Source: Hemibagrus wyckioides (lineage: Eukaryota; Chordata; Actinopteri; Siluriformes; Bagridae). Taken from it: a stretch of 64,000 nucleotides of DNA. This document shows positions 50,310 through 61,854 of this stretch, in pieces (the first letter of the stretch is position 1; each line of letters starts with the position of its first letter). A program made the position numbers and the translations under genes. The notes under the pieces were generated by a model. It ran no database searches. It was not told the DNA's origin and saw only the letters and a program-made list of their open reading frames with translations. The stretch covers positions 13,572,336 to 13,636,335 of the forward strand of contig NC_080717.1 in the NCBI RefSeq assembly GCF_019097595.1. Direction: 5' to 3'.

Positions 50310-50975
50310 CCTTCTTCCACTGCTCCATGGTCCAGTTCTGATGCTCACATACCTATTGTTGGCTTTTTCGGTGGTGCACAGAGGTCATCATAGGCACCCT
50401 GGCTGGTCTGCAGCTATGCAGCCCCATATGCAACAAACTGCAATGCACTGTGTTTTCTGACACGTCATCATGGGCACCCTGGCTGGTCTGCAGCTATGCA
50501 GCCCCATATGCAACAAACTGCATTGCACTGTGTTTTCTATAAGAACCAGCATTAACTTCTTCAGCAGTTTGAGCAACAATAGCTTGTCTGTGGGATCGGA
50601 CCACATGGGCCAGCCTTCACTCCCCACGTGCATCAGTGTGCCTTGGCCATCCATGACCCTGTCGCTGATTTACCACTGTTCCTTCCTTGGACCACTTTTG
50701 ATAGATACTGACCACTGCAGACCAGGAACACACCACAAGAGCTGCAGTTTTGGAGATGCTCTGATCTAGTCATCTAGCCATAACAATTTGGCCCTTGTCA
50801 AACTCACTCAAATCCTTACGCTTGCCCATTTTTCCTGCTTCAACACATCAACTTTATGGAAAAAATGTTCACTTGCTGCCAAATATATCCCAGCCACTAA
50901 CATGTGCCATGATGAGGAGATAATCAACGTTATTCACTTCACATGTCAGTGGTCAAAATGTTATGCCTGATTGGA
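50310..50975 (-). mobile_element. Tc1-like N-terminal remnant with internal tandem duplication
   Basis: The minus strand from 50975 starts CCAATCAGGCATAACATTTT, a Tc1 end. A start region MGKRKDLSEFDKGQIVMAR (about 50829-50770) and a WSAVVSIYQKWSKEGTVVNQ HTH follow. The fragment stops before the catalytic core. An 80-bp segment is tandemly duplicated (50393-50472 and 50473-50552). Confidence 0.82.
50393..50545. repeat. 80-bp direct tandem duplication
   Basis: GGCACCCTGGCTGGTCTGCA starts at 50393 and again at 50473. The two copies differ at only a few bases, so the duplication is younger than the Tc1 remnant that holds it. Confidence 0.93.
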
Positions 50976-51921
50976 ATATATACCCAGAATAAGAATGTAT
51001 AACAATTATACTAAAAAATGTTTTTTTCCAGCATTATCGGGGAAAGCTGATAGGACTTGGATATTTGTATAACTTCTGTCTTCCCTGAATAGGAAAGGAA
51101 GCAAACGCCATTTACAAATTTGCCCATAATACTACCAGCTACAATGCTCCTAAACAAACACTTGCACCATGAGCACATCACATTACATATGACATTATTA
51201 AAGCACCCAAGTGGTTCATATCTCTCATAAGTCACAACAAAGCAAGTCAAGGCTGATCAGTAAAGCCTTGAAGTCATGAAGCTTTGTAATGCCTCTGATG
51301 AGACTCATGATGTCATTTTGCCAAAGGCCAATGTGTTCAAATCATCTCAGCACTAAATCACCTATTTAATGATAATTTTCTTTTGAGCTATGTTTTTGGA
51401 AATCCATTCTAGATCTTAAAAACTCTTTGCAGCATTAATGTGGCTGTGAGCTCTTCCTTTAATGAATCTGTCACTTGCCAGGATTGAGTATTTGGATATG
51501 ATGCTAATTTTGTTTAGAAGCCACCACATCACCTATGATAAATTCTGTCACAAGAGCATGTGGCAATTTCCTTGAGTATGCTGTTTAGGTCTTTTCAACT
51601 CCATAATTACTGCCCCCTTTTAAAAACATGTGCTAAGAGTATTGTATAAAAAACACTTGATGAAAGTTGATGAAAATATTTTCATAGGCCAAAGTGAACA
51701 AAAAATACCCTTGGTATGCTCAAATATTTCAGTAATCTTATATATGAGAGCTGGCAGCAGAAATGGATGAAAAAATGCTTACTTTACTGTAAAACCTTCA
51801 ATTTAGTCATATTCATGCAGTTAGTTTCTTCAGACTGGTGTTTTAACTATTTTGACTGTTTTTAATTCACACACAGTGATGTGAACACATTACTGTATAA
51901 TGGATGTATTTATGGGCAACT
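50976..51921. other. AT-rich spacer, nothing recognised
   Basis: No gene or clear repeat seen. Confidence 0.5.
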
Positions 51922-51936
51922 ACAATCATGAGGTTG

Positions 51937-52155
51937 GTGGCTCAGTGGTTTCTCGCCTACCAAGTGGAAGGTTCGATTCCCAGCCAGTGCCCACACCCCA
52001 GCCCCTGGATGCAGTGCCGGTCCCAAGCCCAGACAAAAAATGGGAGAGTTGCGTCAGGAAGGGCATCTGGTGTAAAACCTGTGCCAAATTGTTGTGCAGA
52101 CCAGTTGGTCTGCTGTGGTGACCCCTCACACACGTAGGGAGCAGCTGAAAGATCA
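51937..52155 (+). mobile_element. tRNA-headed SINE with 15-bp TSD
   Basis: The 219-bp element has a tRNA-like head (A-box-like GTGGCTCAGTGGTTTCTCGC, B box GGTTCGATTCC) and a tail ('gcgtcaggaagggcatctgg', 'gctgtggtgacccctcacac') resembling the end of the RTE-like LINE at 6570-6860. It is flanked by ACAATCATGAGGTTG at 51922-51936 and 52156-52170, a perfect 15-bp duplication. Confidence 0.93.
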
Positions 52156-52170
52156 ACAATCATGAGGTTG

Positions 52171-54230
52171 TGTGAAGCTTTATAATCACAGAAGAACATT
52201 ATGTAGGTGAGGTAAAGCACAGCAAGTGAATACATTTAAAATCTATAGCATCTTTATTCTATAATTGATAGAATTGTCGATTTAAACACTAATTAAATTA
52301 GAGTGCATTCATAAAAAAGCTGGGTCAAACTGCTTAACATAGATGAGTGAAAACTAAAATCTAAAATTAACAGGAAGAATCTCAGTGCTTTCTTCTAAGA
52401 CCTCTTCATCACAAATTAACTCATTGCTTGTGATATTCCTTTTTTATATGCCTTTTTGCTCATGTTAATGAAGGGTGACAAACTACAGGAATAACTAAAT
52501 ATCAATGTAGGAGCAAAAAGAACTGGAATCAACCCACAGAATCACATATACTTATGTGTTACCACATGTTCTCTCTTTGTATTTTTTTTTTCTTTAATAC
52601 AAATGAAAAAAATCTTTCACACACTAGTATCATGTTCTATTTTAATTGACCAGGACCACAGTTCACTTCTATTTTGACAATTAAGCAAAAGAACATATTA
52701 AGAAAAATACTTTGTAGCTGAGCCACAGTGTCCCTCTTCAAGACAAGTAGTGTCATATGCTCTTTTAAATTTAATCATGTGACAAACCATGTGCTTCTAT
52801 AAAAACAATGCCACCTTGTGGAATAAGGTGGTTCCACCTTGTGGAACTTAGTTTGGTCTACTTTGGTTAACTCAAATATTTTATTATTTGTTGGTTAAAC
52901 ATGTATATGTAAACAAAGAAGCAGGCAAAGATAAATAAAATAAACTAGGCACCCCCCACCCTGGAAAAAATACTCCTTACAGTACGTCTTAGCACATAAC
53001 ATATGGGGGTGGGGAGGTGTCATGGCATCTCTAGATATCTAAGCGATACTGGTCTGTGCATAGGATTCATATCATGTTGTCTGAGTTGGTCTGAGCCCAT
53101 AGTGCCCTGCTGATGCAGTTTTCTACAAAGAAAAATGTCTCCAAATGAGCAGACAAATCAATAACCACCCCATTAAACCATGTCTTATGTGATTTCCGAC
53201 CAGTAGGTCCAAGGCTCTGATGCTGAGAAGGAGTAAAATAGACTAGACTGCAATGAGTCAGGGCCTTCTACTCCTTTGATTCTCAGTTTGTACTCAGTTA
53301 CAGATAAAATGATGGCCATAGTTACCAGACTAAGCACAAGGAAATTCCACTTTGCCTCTTCACAAATATGGCCCACATGCCTCCTGTTGTCATCCAGCAA
53401 TGTAAAATTCTGTGTTGAATCTAATGCAGATACTTTATACAGAGAAGTTGCTTTGTTAAAGAAGGGACACCATCAGAACCATTCTGTACAAAAAGAAATC
53501 AAGAGGACTAATGCACTGAAGGCAAAAAAGCTTGCATTAGGTTAGAGAGCAACTATGCTATTGTCTGTATATTTAGAGCTTCCTACTGAGCCTAATTGAT
53601 TTCAGAAGAGAGAAATTTCCAGCTTTCTGGTCACTGGGATGTGAGGACATTAAAAAAGGTGGGGGCATGAAAGCTGGATAATGTCTTTTCTGGACACACA
53701 TTCTGGTCTGAGTCATACCACAAACTTCCAAAGTAAGACGACAAGAACCAGCGATTTTTCCACCTTCAAATAAAAAAAAACAGCAAAAAGAAAAATAAGA
53801 AGGAACAACTTGCGTGTTCTAGACTGAAAATCTAATCATTAACATAGATAAGGACCGTTAACACATGTAGGGATAACACAGCAACAGAGTATATGACCTT
53901 GAACTATATTAACATACATTAACTTAATTATACTGAACATATATAGGGTATGTGTGTAGTAGTAGTAGTAGCAGTAGTAGTACGACACTGTTTTGGCTGT
54001 CAAAAAATTATCCAGTGAAGAAGCTATGAAACCAACTGTATTTCAGATGATTTAGCTAACATTATCATAGTTGGGTTATGTTTGCAAGGGTCTGTGGTAT
54101 TTATTTTACATTTAAAGTGTCCCTGTCTGCGAAAAGTTTGAGAAGTCCTGGCTCTGAGGACTGACACGGCGTCATCCAGCATACTGATGAGAAAATATTT
54201 TGCTTTATTTTAATATGGTCGTATGACTTA
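52171..54230. other. AT-rich spacer, nothing recognised
   Basis: No supported gene. A short (AGT)n tract lies at about 53957-53982. ORFs near 53185-53545 lack recognisable domains. Confidence 0.5.
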
Positions 54231-54431
54231 AATTCGAGGACCGTTTGAAACGAAACTATAAATCAGTTGCAATTTTGTTGCGATTTAGTAGCACAGTTGG
54301 TGGCTGTTGGGTATGTTTACGTTCCCTACGTTGTAACAACAGCTTTAACAAGAGTGCCTGCAGCAATTTAAATCATATTCTCTCTTTTAAATATACTTTG
54401 CGATGTTACGTTAAGTGGGAAAAACACTTAC

Positions 54432-54850
54432 CCTTTGTTGTACGATCTTGTAAAGCTGACTGGTTTAAGCCTCCCATGCTAGTAATGATGGATCCAATAT
54501 CCACTTTCATGAAGCCACTCCAAAGAATGCAGACATTCTGCTCTGTGTGTTGTAGGATACCCGTTGGTCGGTTCAGGACACTCTTACTTTCTGTTAGGCT
54601 ATTGGTTCTAGTTGCCGTATGTCGTATTACGCAGTTCAGTTCTCTCTGATTCTGCACTCGTGCCTGCCGTAAGGTTTCTCTGCTTTACAGGGAGCGTCGG
54701 GGGAATTCCGAGCACTCACACTTTCTCTGAGAATCCATTGGCCAATATTCACTTAGCAAGAAACACTCGAGAGCCCGCGCTTATAATGGAAAAGCCGCAT
54801 ATTAAGCCCTTCTTTCACCTTACATGAAGTTGAGCAAAACGGAGACCGAA
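54432..54850 (-). promoter_or_regulatory. Candidate promoter / non-coding first exon for elf4
   Basis: CpG dinucleotides are visibly denser here than in the surrounding AT-rich DNA. On the minus strand a strong donor (AAAGG|GTAAGTG, exon edge 54432) could splice a 5' UTR exon to the elf4 start-codon exon at 29937. No TATA box is evident. ELF genes commonly have non-coding first exons. This is inference: no transcript is available, and the stretch could serve another gene. Confidence 0.3.
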
Positions 54851-55112
54851 TAAATTGCTAAAACATCTCAAACCACAGCCATAGTTGATAAATGTTACTT
54901 TTAATGTAGACTTCGACTATAGATTTTGACTGCAATTAATCCCTGCATCATGCCATTTGTGAGTACATAAAATGATTGTATGATATCAGCTAATTATTAT
55001 TTTAATTAAAGTAAGATTTTCGTAGACGCCACATACTGATTGAGGAAGAGTGTACTAATTGTTTAATAAAGGGTACAATTGATCCTGGCGGTTAGGGCTA
55101 ACTAATGGAGCG

Positions 55113-55116
55113 AAAA
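55113..55116 (-). terminator. RNA polymerase III terminator of tRNA-Glu
   Basis: On the minus strand a TTTT run starts 6 nt past the tRNA 3' end, the minimal Pol III stop signal. Confidence 0.7.
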
Positions 55117-55122
55117 TTTATC

Positions 55123-55194
55123 TTCCCATACCGGGAGTCGAACCCGGGCCGCCTGGGTGAAAACCAGGAATCCTAACCGCTAGACCATATGGGA
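55123..55194 (-). tRNA. tRNA-Glu (anticodon TTC)
   Basis: A 72-nt cloverleaf. The acceptor stem TCCCATA pairs with TATGGGA and the discriminator is A. The A box (TGGTCTAGCGG) and B box (GGTTCGACTCC) are intact. The anticodon stem CCTGG/CCAGG encloses loop TTTTCAC, with anticodon TTC at 55161-55159. There is no intron. From memory it is nearly identical to vertebrate nuclear tRNA-Glu-TTC, so it is probably functional. It is a single copy here and unrelated to neighbouring repeats. Confidence 0.97.
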
Positions 55195-55813
55195 AAACGA
55201 AAGCTAGAGCTTCTGTTCTTACCTACATGCCATAATTAATAATATTTGTAGTACAATAATATCGATGTCTAAACAGGGAAATCCGAAGAAAACACCCACA
55301 TTTTGGAAATTCCTACTCGTTACATTTTACGGACGTCACATGAATGGGTCCGCACAGCATTAGGAATACTAGCCCTACGTTTCTTACGTTCCTCTATGCT
55401 GTATACACTAGTTTTTGTATACAAGTTTTGAATATATATACATATCTTATCTTCAATGTACAGCAAAAGCAAAATAATTGGGATTGTCTTTCCAATATTT
55501 TCAAAGGGGACTGAATAACAGCAGGTTTAATAGTATGACATACAGTACACTTAATATAGGAAACATGTATTTTCATTCAAAAATATCATATAAAGAGTGA
55601 TTTTCTGAGTGGTGTTGTAAATACAGATGCATATTGAATTTGTGTCAGTTCAGTTCAGTCCTGGAGGTTGAGGAGTCTGGTTTGAGGAAAGTCATCCACA
55701 ATGCTATGGGCTTCGTAGATGCAAAGTGTGGTGTAAATGTCTGTGATTTTTGTTGTTGTTTTTTGTTTGTTTGTTTCAAAATACACTTGGTAAAATATAT
55801 TGATATGAGATAC

Positions 55814-56983
55814 AGCTATGGAAAAAATTAAGAGACCACTCAATTTTTATCTTAAATCAGCATCTCTACATGTATGGCAGACATACCATTCAAGTGTCTG
55901 TTGAATTCCAACACAGGCACACTCATTCAGCTTAATGAAGTCAAGTCAAGTCAAGAAGCTTTTACTGTCATTTCAACCATATATAGCAGACACAGTACAC
56001 AGCAAATGAAACAATGTTTCTCCGGGACCCTGATGCTACATAAAACAACATAGAGCTACTTAACAACACAGAGCTAAGGACTGAAAGTAAGTTGCCTTAG
56101 CCACATAGTGCAACGTGTGCAACCTATTGCAAACAGTGCGAGAGACAGTGCAACAGACAATACAAAACAAAACAGTACAGGACAGATACACAAAATAGCA
56201 CAGACCAGTATACATTCTATATATTATGTTATAAAATGCAATGTGCAAAATAGGAGAACTGTAACCCTAGCTGTAGTTGGTGGCAGTTTGAAATGTGTGC
56301 AAAACAGCAACAGCAGCGCTTGAGTAAATGTGCAAAAACAGCATGTAAACAGTTATAAAATGGGTGGTGCATTAAACATGGATGAATATTGAATTGAACT
56401 GGAAGCACTGATTAGGTGATCACCTGAACCAAATCTTATTGAACGAGGGAAAGTATAAAAATGCTGTTGTCATCACTATCCTCTTCCAATAGGGCCAGTT
56501 GGATGGCAAAAAGTAGCTCAAAAATAATTGGAGTCAAACAATAACTATTGATCATGTCAAAAGAGATTTCCGACTCTGTTAAAACCATCTGGAATGTAAT
56601 CAAAAGGAAGATGGATGGTTACAAGTCATCAAACAAAGCTCAGCTGCTCTAAATTTTGTACCAGGAGTGGCATAAAGTCACCTAACAGCAATGTGCAAGA
56701 TTGGGGAGAGCATGCCAAGACGTATCGAAGCTGTGATTGAAAATCAGGGTTATTCCACCAAATGGTGTTTCAAACTGAAAACTGTCTGAAAACTCTTAAC
56801 AACTTAACCAGTTGTTAATTTCTGCAAATAAATGTTCTAAATGACAATATGTTTATTTGGAATTTTGGAGAAATGTTGTTAGTAATGAAACAAAAATGTT
56901 CATTTTACCCACACATACCTATAAATAGTAAAACCAGAAAACTCATCATTTTGTAGTTGTCTCTTATTTTTTTCCAGAGCTGT
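55814..56983 (+). mobile_element. Tc1-like remnant split by a nested repeat
   Basis: The left end CAGCTATGGAAAAAATTAAG matches the inverted right end (CTTATTTTTTTCCAGAGCTG). The HTH region is lost. The C-terminal part ('tccgactctgttaaaaccat', 'catgccaagacgtatcgaag', giving MPRRIEAVIENQGY-like sequence) survives. The 55938-56395 repeat sits inside. Confidence 0.75.
55938..56395 (+). repeat. TCAAG-tailed interspersed repeat, copy 3
   Basis: Starts GTCAAGTCAAGTCAAGAAGC then TTTTACTGTCATTTCAACCA and TTTCTCCGGGACCCTGATGC. Homologous to 5462-5976 and 47441-48120, more diverged. Nested in a Tc1 remnant. Confidence 0.75.
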
Positions 56984-57624
56984 ATATAAACATTTTAAGA
57001 GACCAGGGAAATTGTCTTTATAATAGGTATTTAAAGAATTAAAATAAGAAACATTGTGTTCATAAAATAAGAAGATATGACTTAAAATGTCTTGTTTGAA
57101 ATGTTTGCTTATATCAAAATATGTTGTTCACTTTAAAAAGTTAATTCATTTAAAGAATCCTCAGAATTGGTGCTTTTTTTCTAAGTAAGAAATGTTATGA
57201 TATATTTTCTCAAAACAAGCAAAATAATATTTTACTATAGTCTAGTTAATATGGTATATCTTAAAATATTTATTGCAAAATAAATTTTTGGCTTGTCATT
57301 TTTTGCAGTGTTCACATTGGACGGAAGGAAACTATGGTCACAGTTTCAACAGGGGGTTCTATGAGCCAGTGGCAGGGAAAAGGAATGATTATGGACTATA
57401 AAACACCATTCTCTAGTATAGTGACTGTAAATGCTGCTCTGGAAAACAAGCTAAACACCTTTCACTGTTTTGCTTTGAGGCTGCAGCTAATAGCACTAAT
57501 GCTTTTACAATGCAATAAGCAGCATGCATTCAGAGAGTGCCAGTGCGGGAAATGTGTTTGTCATCTTAAAGCACAACATGAGGAATTCTTATTATAAGAA
57601 TTAATATAATATTTAGTTAATATA

Positions 57625-58195
57625 AGGATGGCAGGACCAGATGACATCTCAGGGCAGGTCCTTAGAGCCTGCACAGATCAGCTACAGTAGCACCAGTGTT
57701 CACAGAAATATTCAACGTCTCCCTGGAACAGTCAGTAATGTCCACATGCTTCAAACAGTCACTACTGTTCCTGTCCCAAAGAAACTTCAGTCGTTATGCT
57801 GTCATAGCTAATATGCTGTCATAGTCAAGTTCCTGCCTGCAGTTTGCACACAGTTTAAACAATGTCCATTGTTAAAAGAACTATACAAATAAAATTTAAT
57901 TAAACTGAATCTCTAACAACAATTAGAAGGCCTACTTGGAGCACCTGTTATGATCCGTTCACATCATCACCGTGGTGAGTAAGTCCCATCAGCACCTTTA
58001 AACATTAGACATTTAAGATACTTTATACTGTCCTCTTAGGTGACCTTTTACACCTGCACTATTTTGAGCATCCTGAAAGGAAGCATCACCACCTGGTTTG
58101 GGAACAGCAACAAGCAGGGTAGACATGCTCTGCAGAGGGTGCTGCAATCAGCTGAAATACAAGAGGTGCTGGACAAAGTTGAAAGACTTCAGACA
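57625..58195 (+). mobile_element. LINE reverse-transcriptase fragments
   Basis: About 57625-57780 reads MAGPDDISGQVLRACTDQL then FTEIFNVSLEQS-like and PVPKK, the RT finger region. About 58040-58150 reads ILKGSITTWFGNSNKQGRHA and LQRVLQSAE, the LINE C-terminal region. A tail signature ('acaatgtccattgttaaaag') lies between, near 57860. Dead mosaic. Confidence 0.65.
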
Positions 58196-58242
58196 TCAAG
58201 TTTTTCTTTCTGTTTCTTTTTATTTATTGTAGCTTTTAACTA

Positions 58243-59652
58243 CACTACTCACAAAAAGTTAAGGATATTCAGCTTTCAGGTGAAATTTCAGGATGCACCT
58301 GAAATGCCTAAAAAAATTGACCTTCTCTACACTTTTGAATGCACATGTCCAACTGTTCAGTGTTTCAGTACTTTTTGCATAAAAATGCTGTTCTCTAACA
58401 AGGTGCTTAAAGGCAAAATTCACAACTGGTGTTTGATCCATGAATCGACCAATAAATTTTCTGGTTCAATTAGAATTGGTATTTAAATGGTCCTCTTCAT
58501 CATGCTGTTCAAATTTTGACATCCTGAGACCAAGATGACACCTAACAATTGATCAACAGTACCTCGCCATTGCGAGGCTTCAAACAGGATGTTCTCAGAG
58601 GGAAGTGGCCACTGAGCTTAGAGTGTCACAGAGTGTCATCAGCAGGTTGCGACAGAGATACAGAGAGACTGGAAGAGTCACCAAAAGGCATAGAAGTGGA
58701 CGTACTTTGGCCACATCCTACGTTGATGACCGCTTCATTGTGTACAGTGCCCTGTGGAACCGGATGATGAATGCCACTCAACTCCAGGCACATTTAAGGT
58801 AGGTGAGAGGCACCCAAGTGTCACGTCAGACCATTCGAAACCATTTACATCAGCGTGGTCTGCATGCTAGACGACCTGCAAGGGTACCTGACCATACCAC
58901 CAGGCCAGGGAGCATTTACGCTGGACAAGGGACCAGTGGGCCTCAATGCTGTTCTCTGATGAAAGTTGATTCACACTGAGCAGAAATGATGGCCGCCAAC
59001 GATGTTGGAGACGTCAAGGAGAGTGCTATGCATCAGCCACTGTTGTGGAGGTGTTACAGTCAGGTGTGTCTACTCAATACAGAACTGCCCTACATCTTGT
59101 GAATGGTACAGTGCCAATACTACCTGAATAACATCATTAATCCAGTCATTGTGCCCCTGCATGAACAACACAGGCCTAATTTCATCTTCATGGACGACAA
59201 TGCTCCAGCTCATCGAGGTCGCATCATTAGGCAACAGCTGCTGCAGGCTGGGGTACCTCAAATGAAGTGGCCTGCACTTTCTCCAGACCTGAATGAAAAC
59301 CTATGGGATCAGCTGAGTCGCCATGTAGAGGCTCATAACCCTGCACCCCAGAACCTCAATGACCTGAGGGCCACCCTTCAAGAAGAGTGGAATGCCATGC
59401 CTCAGCAGTCAAGCTGTGATTGATGGTCAAGGGCACATGACAAATTATTGAGACATTGACATTTTTTGTTGTGGTATACCCACCACTGTTGTTGGCTTTT
59501 GTTTCAATAAATTGTTTGAGATGAGGAAATCACCATTGCATGCTTCTACTTAAATGCCCTACTTTCAGGATATAATATCACTGTAGTGTGAACTTTTTAC
59601 ATTTTCCATAAATTTCACCCAAAATCCAAATATCCTTAACTTTTTGTGATGA
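58243..59652 (+). mobile_element. Tc1-like transposon, degenerate, both ends present
   Basis: Left end CACTACTCACAAAAAGTTAA, right end inverted CATGTCATCACAAAAAGTTA. About 1.4 kb. Confidence 0.85.
58533..59440 (+). pseudogene. Broken Tc1-like transposase
   Basis: Begins MTPNN then an immediate TGA. The HTH region (IARLQTGCSQREVATELRVS-like, RLRQRYRETGRVTKRHRSGR) is readable in one frame. The first catalytic motif (LFSDES, about 58950) is followed by a TGA. FIFMDDNAPAHRGRIIRQQL and LSPDLNENLWDQLSRHVEAH keep the second Asp, while codons are missing in the PIE motif (DLNENLW). Ends near 'SCD' stop. Inactive. Confidence 0.85.
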
Positions 59653-59849
59653 CATGTTCCTTTTTTCCAGTGGTGGGCCGTGCATTTCACACCTAGGTCT
59701 TCACTGGTGTCCTTCCTGAATTAATGCACTTCTATACCATCATGACACCACCATGGGCAACACAAGGCCATTTTCGATTTATTTTCACCTAAAATTCTGC
59801 GATTCTCCATAAACTGTACACAAATTCATGGAAAATATATATTAAATAT

Positions 59850-60278
59850 CGGTGGTGGGCCGTCAGGGCCAGCAAGGCCTTCTCTGCTGCCCTAAACAGC
59901 AGTGATCTGAATCACTGACTTGCATTTAAATATATTTAATATATTTTCCATGAATGTGCATTAAATTATTCCCAATAGTCTATTCCCTACATTTCATAGC
60001 TTTTCTCTTGGTTGCGCTGCTTCCAGTAGTGTATATTCATTTCGGATGCTGCGTCCTCCAGAGATTGCAGTTTGCTGCATATGTCATCAGGAATGTCTTT
60101 TTTTGAGAAAAGTAACCGTAATAAAATGGACTATTCCTTGTGAGGTGTGAAATACTGTAGACTAATTTCTTTTTTACTTTGGTATTTAACGGTTAATAAG
60201 TATCTATTGCTGTGGCGTCTAGTGCGATTCTAGAATTTTCATTTAAGGGGGACTCAGCCCCCAATGAGGGTATAATAG

Positions 60279-60337
<59 letters not shown>

Positions 60338-60361
60338 TTAATTAATTAATTAATTAATTAA

Positions 60362-60408
<47 letters not shown>

Positions 60409-60867
60409 AATAAAATAAAATAAAATAAAATAAAATAAAATAAAATAAACATTTGACTAACAGGGTAGGATGGTAAACTTATTGCAGCATTCCACTGTAT
60501 TGCATAGATGTGTATAACATTTGAGTACTGAACAAGCCAAATACGAGTCTTCCTGATCTCACACACACACACACACACATATTTGTCCTCTGATCCTCGG
60601 TCTGCGACGCTGCGGTCTGTGGATTGAAGATCGCACTGAAAGATGGGGAAGAGCTGAAGTCTGCTGCTGTTTTCATATGAAATTTAAAGGCACTGAGGCG
60701 ATCACGAACTTGTGTACAGTTTATGGAGAATCTCAGAATTTTAGGAGGGCTGTGTAGAAAATTGCCTAGCAACACCCATGGTGGCGTCATAATGATGGTA
60801 TAGAGGTGGATTAATTCAGGAAGGACACCAGTGAAGGCCTAGGTGTGAAATGCATGACCCACCACTG
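59850..60867 (-). mobile_element. hAT element (inner) nested in its own relative
   Basis: The 1,018-bp inverted member of the same family. Ends CGGTGGTGGGCC / GACCCACCACTG. Flanked by the perfect octamer TTAAATAT at 59842-59849 and 60868-60875. Contains an expanded ATTT/ATTA/AATA tract. Confidence 0.92.
60279..60448. repeat. Palindromic (ATTT)n-(ATTA)n-(AATA)n tract
   Basis: About 70 bp of ATTT, 20 bp of TTAA/ATTA, then about 80 bp of AAAT/AAAAT. The two sides are complementary, so the tract can fold on itself. Confidence 0.95.
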
Positions 60868-61199
60868 TTAAATATATTAAAATTCAAGTCAGTGATTCAG
60901 ATCATGCTGTTTAGGCCAGCGGAGAAGGCCTTGCTGGCCCTAATGGCCCACCACTGCTATTTTCTGTCACTTTTCTTTCATCTTCCTTTTATCATACCCC
61001 CCCCCCCAAGGAGCAGGATACCTGAGGTTGACAGCAGGCCTGCTGAAGAAAATATTACATAAATTAATAGCATATTAATATGCTATTGATAATGTTAATA
61101 ATTCTTTATCCCCATACACTTTTCATTGAGAATACTGTGGTTATAGATACAGTAACAAAAGTACAAAAACAAAAAAACTAAAGTAAGTACACCCCTAAA

Positions 61200-61630
61200 G
61201 GCCTGGTCACACTACAAGAGTTTAACCGTCGGCAGATCGCTTTGCTGTTCAGACTTCACTGTATGTCTTTTTGTCCTTTTGGTGTTCACACTACGCGACG
61301 CTTCGTAAATGATCCACAAGAGGGGGTCGCACACCACACGATCTGACAACAACTCTTGTCACTCAACGCCGTCCCCAAACCACGTTTTGTCACGAAAACA
61401 CACGCGACAGGTGGATCCGTAAATGACGCGTGACTTTCGGTAGAGGTTTGTTTTGAAAATGGACGTCGGCAGGAGTCTCGCTCTAGATAAATGTTAATTT
61501 ATTAAAATAAATGTTGTGTCCACACTATTTTTGAAGCCATGTTGCTGCTGCTGCTTTTCTTCCGGTGACCTCAACCTGTTGACTTGCTCTCTGATTGGCT
61601 GGAGGTCGTAGCTACAATTGACACCACGTG
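61200..61630 (+). repeat. Harbinger-like interspersed repeat, copy B
   Basis: GGCCTGGTCACACTACAAGA-type left end, TTTAACCGTCGGCAGATCGC and 'cacacgcgacaggtggatcc' as in 12666-12920. It extends further, to about 61630. No coding region. Confidence 0.6.
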
Positions 61631-61854
61631 AAAAAAATAACAAAAAATAAAAGTAATTTTGCACTTTTAGTTCAAATTAGCAGTTCATATGTTTGGTTAT
61701 ATTGTTTTTGCTCAAATTAAAAAAAAATCTATTCTACAGTCTCTAGTGTTTTATTAAAATTTTTTAAAGAAAAATAATCATTTTAAAAGCGAAAATCGAA
61801 TTTTGTTTTTAAAAAATCGGACATTCAATTTCTTGGCCATATTGCCCAGCTCTA

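Larger units (their letters stand above)
59668..60956 (+). mobile_element. hAT element (outer), same family as 22562-23728
   Basis: Starts CAGTGGTGGGCCGTG and ends GGCCCACCACTG. Likely 8-bp TSD: CTTTTTTC (59660-59667) and CTATTTTC (60957-60964), one mismatch. It is interrupted by an inverted relative at 59850-60867. Confidence 0.82.

Noticed and set aside
54245..54649. 134-codon plus-strand ORF in the CpG-richer stretch
   Set aside because: No recognisable domain, and it overlaps the candidate elf4 first exon on the other strand.
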